Source of the DNA: Deltaproteobacteria bacterium
GTDB lineage: Bacteria; Desulfobacterota; SM23-61
DNA length: 7,301 nt
NCBI GenBank assembly: GCA_026388915.1
Contig: JAPLIW010000431.1
Span: 1 to 7,301, forward strand
Direction: 5' to 3'
The notes under the pieces are model-generated. The model was not told the origin of the DNA. It searched no databases and saw only the letters and a list, made by a program, of their open reading frames with translations. Positions 5,800 through 7,301 of this stretch are shown here, piece by piece. Each line of letters starts with the position of its first letter. The stretch's first letter is position 1. A program made the translations under genes and the position numbers.

Positions 5800-6831
5800 C
5801 TACCGCAAAGCAATGGCCGCATCGATGATTTTCTTGCCGCCCTTGATTTGCTCGGCAAAAGTCTTCCAGGCTGAATTCTTGGACATCTCCTCCCAGGCCT
5901 TGAACTCCGCGTCGGTCATGTAATGGATCTTGACCCCCTTCTTGGAGAAGAGGTCCGCGGCCTTTTCATCTTCCTGAATGACCTCGTCGTGGAACTTTTT
6001 TTCGATTCCCTGTCCCGTTTCCAGCATGGCCTTTTTCTGCTCGGCGTTCAATTTGGCCCAGGTCTTGGTCGAAATGACGATGCCGCAGAGGGTGGAGAAG
6101 ACATAGTTTTGGCGGCCCACAATGAGGTGGTCGAGCACTTCATAGAGGCGGAAGGATTGGAAGGATGAGTAGGTGGTCATCAGGCCATCCAGCACTCCCG
6201 ACTGGAGGGCAAAATAGAGTTCCGTGGAAGGCATGGAAGTGATGGCCGCTCCTGCAGAGCGCAGCATATCCTCCGTGGCCTTGCCGGCGCCCCGCATTTT
6301 CATGCCCCGAGTGTCCGGCGGCAGGGCGATCAGTTTCTTCTTGCTTCCGATGCCCCCCATCATCCATCCCCAGCTTAGGATTTTGATCCCGTTGTCTTCG
6401 CACATTTTTTCGACGATTTTCCCGATCTCGGCGTCGCGCCATTTCATCGCCTCCTGGTAATTCCGGGGGAGGCAGGGCATCATGGTGATCATGGTTTCGG
6501 GGACTTTGCCGGCGGCGTAGGCGATGTGGTAAACGGCCAAATCCAGAGCCCCCTGGCGCATGGCGTCAAATTGAGGGTTGGGTTTGAAGAGGGCGCTTGC
6601 GGGGTAGATTTCGAACTTGACCGATCCTTTGGTCTTCTCCTCCACCCCCTTGGAAAACCAGTTGGCCCACTGGTCCCGCAAATCATCCTTGGCCCACTGG
6701 TGGGAGAACTTCATCAGGATCGGGGGTGCGGCCGAAACCCGGTCGGCAACGACAAACAGGACTGTCAGAAGGATAGGCAACGCAACGATCCAGACGGAGG
6801 GAACGGAATAAGCCTTTCTTACGCTGATCAT
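5800..6831 (-). CDS. dctP: TRAP transporter periplasmic binding protein (DctP family)
   Basis: This 343-residue protein, of normal family length, binds an organic acid in the periplasm and hands it to DctQM. Residues 1-34 form a long signal peptide (ISVRKAYS, hydrophobic 13-29, cleavage likely after VSA34 before APP). The mature domain opens with ILMKFSHQWAKDD (38-50), then FEIYPASALFKPNPQFDAMRQGALDLA (73-99), the usual first-lobe region. GMKMRG (176-181) contains Arg180, aligning with the conserved arginine that binds the ligand carboxylate in DctP proteins. MPSTELYFALQSGVLDG (200-216) is the second strong family motif. The ATG at 6831 has AAAGGAG with a 6-base spacer from AGGAG. It is first in dctPQM and 76 bases ahead of dctQ. 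The ligand is not identifiable by eye; DctP proteins bind C4-dicarboxylates, sialic acid, sugar acids, keto acids and aromatic acids. Confidence 0.96.
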   Translation of the reverse strand: MISVRKAYSVPSVWIVALPILLTVLFVVADRVSAAPPILMKFSHQWAKDDLRDQWANWFSKGVEEKTKGSVKFEIYPASALFKPNPQFDAMRQGALDLAVYHIAYAAGKVPETMITMMPCLPRNYQEAMKWRDAEIGKIVEKMCEDNGIKILSWGWMMGGIGSKKKLIALPPDTRGMKMRGAGKATEDMLRSAGAAITSMPSTELYFALQSGVLDGLMTTYSSFQSFRLYEVLDHLIVGRQNYVFSTLCGIVISTKTWAKLNAEQKKAMLETGQGIEKKFHDEVIQEDEKAADLFSKKGVKIHYMTDAEFKAWEEMSKNSAWKTFAEQIKGGKKIIDAAIALR

Positions 6832-7005
6832 CGGTTTCTCCTTTCTTAAACCTGTTCTTGGCCCGCTTCTTGTTATTCGACACTCTAACCGTCGTTTATC
6901 GTCAATTGCGGTGCGGAGAAAAACCGGAAAAAGCTAAAAGCGTAAGGATCATTCGAGAATACGTACTGGCTCGCGAAACACTGGGAGGGGGGTCCGTCCG
7001 TGCTT

Positions 7006-7033
7006 AATTTACCCGCTGGGGATTATTTGTCAA
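7006..7033 (-). promoter_or_regulatory. Predicted sigma70-type promoter for dctPQM
   Basis: On the minus strand the perfect -35 box TTGACA (7033-7028) is followed after 16 bases by TAAATT (7011-7006), a 4-of-6 -10 match. A T-rich run (ATTTTTTTC) sits directly upstream of the -35 box and could act like an UP element. The leader to the dctP ATG would be about 168 bases. The -10 box is mediocre, so the call is moderate. Confidence 0.45.
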
Positions 7034-7035
7034 GA

Positions 7036-7078
7036 AAAAAATCCCCCCGGCCCGAAAAATGCCGGGTTGTCCAACCCG
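7036..7078 (-). terminator. Tandem hairpins with T-tracts upstream of the dctP promoter
   Basis: On the minus strand, CGGGTTG-GA-CAACCCG (7078-7063) is followed by GCATTTTTC. A second hairpin, CCCGGC with GCCGGG across a 9-base loop, is followed by GGGATTTTTTT. The two hairpins share the CCCG bases and so are mutually exclusive. Hairpins followed by T-tracts fit an intrinsic terminator for a gene lying to the right, beyond the window, just before the dctP promoter. The perfect 7-base inverted repeat could instead be an operator, centred about 72 bases upstream of the predicted start. Confidence 0.45.
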
Positions 7079-7081
7079 TAA

Positions 7082-7301
7082 TCGGGCACATGGATTCTTA
7101 AAGTGCTTAACGGAGAGCCTTATCATTTCATCCATAACGCACCGTATGAATCAACTCTCCAAACCACGTATCCATTCCCGGTTTCTTCCATGCCCCTAAT
7201 GCTGGGCCTGAGTCGGCGCTTCAGCGCTTCGGCTCCCTGCCGGTGTCAGGGCTCTTCTGATGCTGCTGATTTTGGGCTTGAGGTCGCCGCTGTTTTTCGT
7301 A
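7082..7301 (+). other. Stop-free stretch of unknown nature running off the right edge
   Basis: One plus-strand frame is open from 7082 to the window end (73 codons), with possible starts at GTG 7103 and ATG 7190. The translation around 7190 begins MPLMLGLSRRFSASAPCRCQ. No Shine-Dalgarno precedes either start. On the opposite strand a different frame enters from the right and stops at 7196 after 34 codons, with a Ser/Arg/Ala-rich tail. The stretch contains a perfect GCGCT-TC-AGCGC inverted repeat (7217-7228) and repeated CGCTTC words. It could be a partial gene on either strand, a structured RNA or a dispersed repeat; I recognise no family. Confidence 0.2.

Larger units (their letters stand above)
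6832..7301. other. 470-base region upstream of dctP without a confident gene
   Basis: This stretch holds the dctP ribosome binding site, a predicted promoter (7006-7033), terminator-like hairpins (7030-7080) and, beyond 7082, sequence of unknown nature. The predicted leader (about 6832-6999) has no riboswitch or T-box structure that I recognise. A weaker alternative promoter is TTGACG (6905-6900) with TCGAAT (6880-6875), at a poor 19-base spacing. Confidence 0.6.

Noticed and set aside
5247..5828. 193-codon plus-strand frame spanning dctQ and the dctP-dctQ gap
   Set aside because: It is antisense to dctQ and includes the intergenic hairpin element; it has no ribosome binding site, domain or hydrophobic pattern.
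6832..6999. Possible riboswitch in the long dctP leader
   Set aside because: Only short, weak stems such as CGAG/CTCG were found, and no arrangement resembling a known riboswitch or T-box could be built by eye.

Overview
All six complete genes and one truncated gene in this 7.3 kb window read on the minus strand. Together they encode two secondary transport systems that depend on periplasmic binding proteins. From right to left, in the direction of transcription, a complete TRAP transporter comes first: dctP (binding protein), dctQ (small permease) and dctM (large permease). After a 256-base gap comes a complete tripartite tricarboxylate transporter (TTT): tctB (small permease), tctA (large permease) and tctC (binding protein). 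After a 388-base repeat-rich gap, the left edge holds the N-terminal 65 codons of a second, closely related tctC.

Both systems normally import organic acids with an ion gradient, and both need a soluble binding protein plus a 4-TM-type small and a 10-12-TM-type large membrane subunit. They are unrelated in sequence but share this architecture. No enzyme, regulator, RNA gene, transposase or CRISPR array is visible, so the substrates cannot be named from the window.

The organism looks like a Gram-negative bacterium of moderate GC content, since periplasmic binding proteins with Sec signal peptides imply a periplasm. The intergenic repeats (C-rich/G-rich hairpins with a CCCTAACCC core, 10-base ATCCGTGTTC units, 7-base AATCCGC units) remind me of Desulfobacterota (former Deltaproteobacteria) genomes. 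That assignment is an inference from memory, not a demonstrated fact.

Regulatory layout: the right 470 bases hold no confident gene. They contain a strong inverted repeat, terminator-like hairpins and a candidate promoter for dctPQM. dctP and dctQ are separated by a hairpin/G-run element that may lower permease expression relative to the binding protein. dctQ and dctM overlap by 4 bases (ATGA). The dctM-tctB gap holds a 7-base tandem repeat, a weak terminator-like hairpin, a TGTATACA palindrome and a good sigma70-type promoter, so tctBAC is probably its own transcription unit. The coding content is ordinary for an organic-acid-using bacterium. The points worth a second look are the pairing of two tripartite systems, the tandem tctC paralogs and the repeated hairpin/G-run elements in the spacers.
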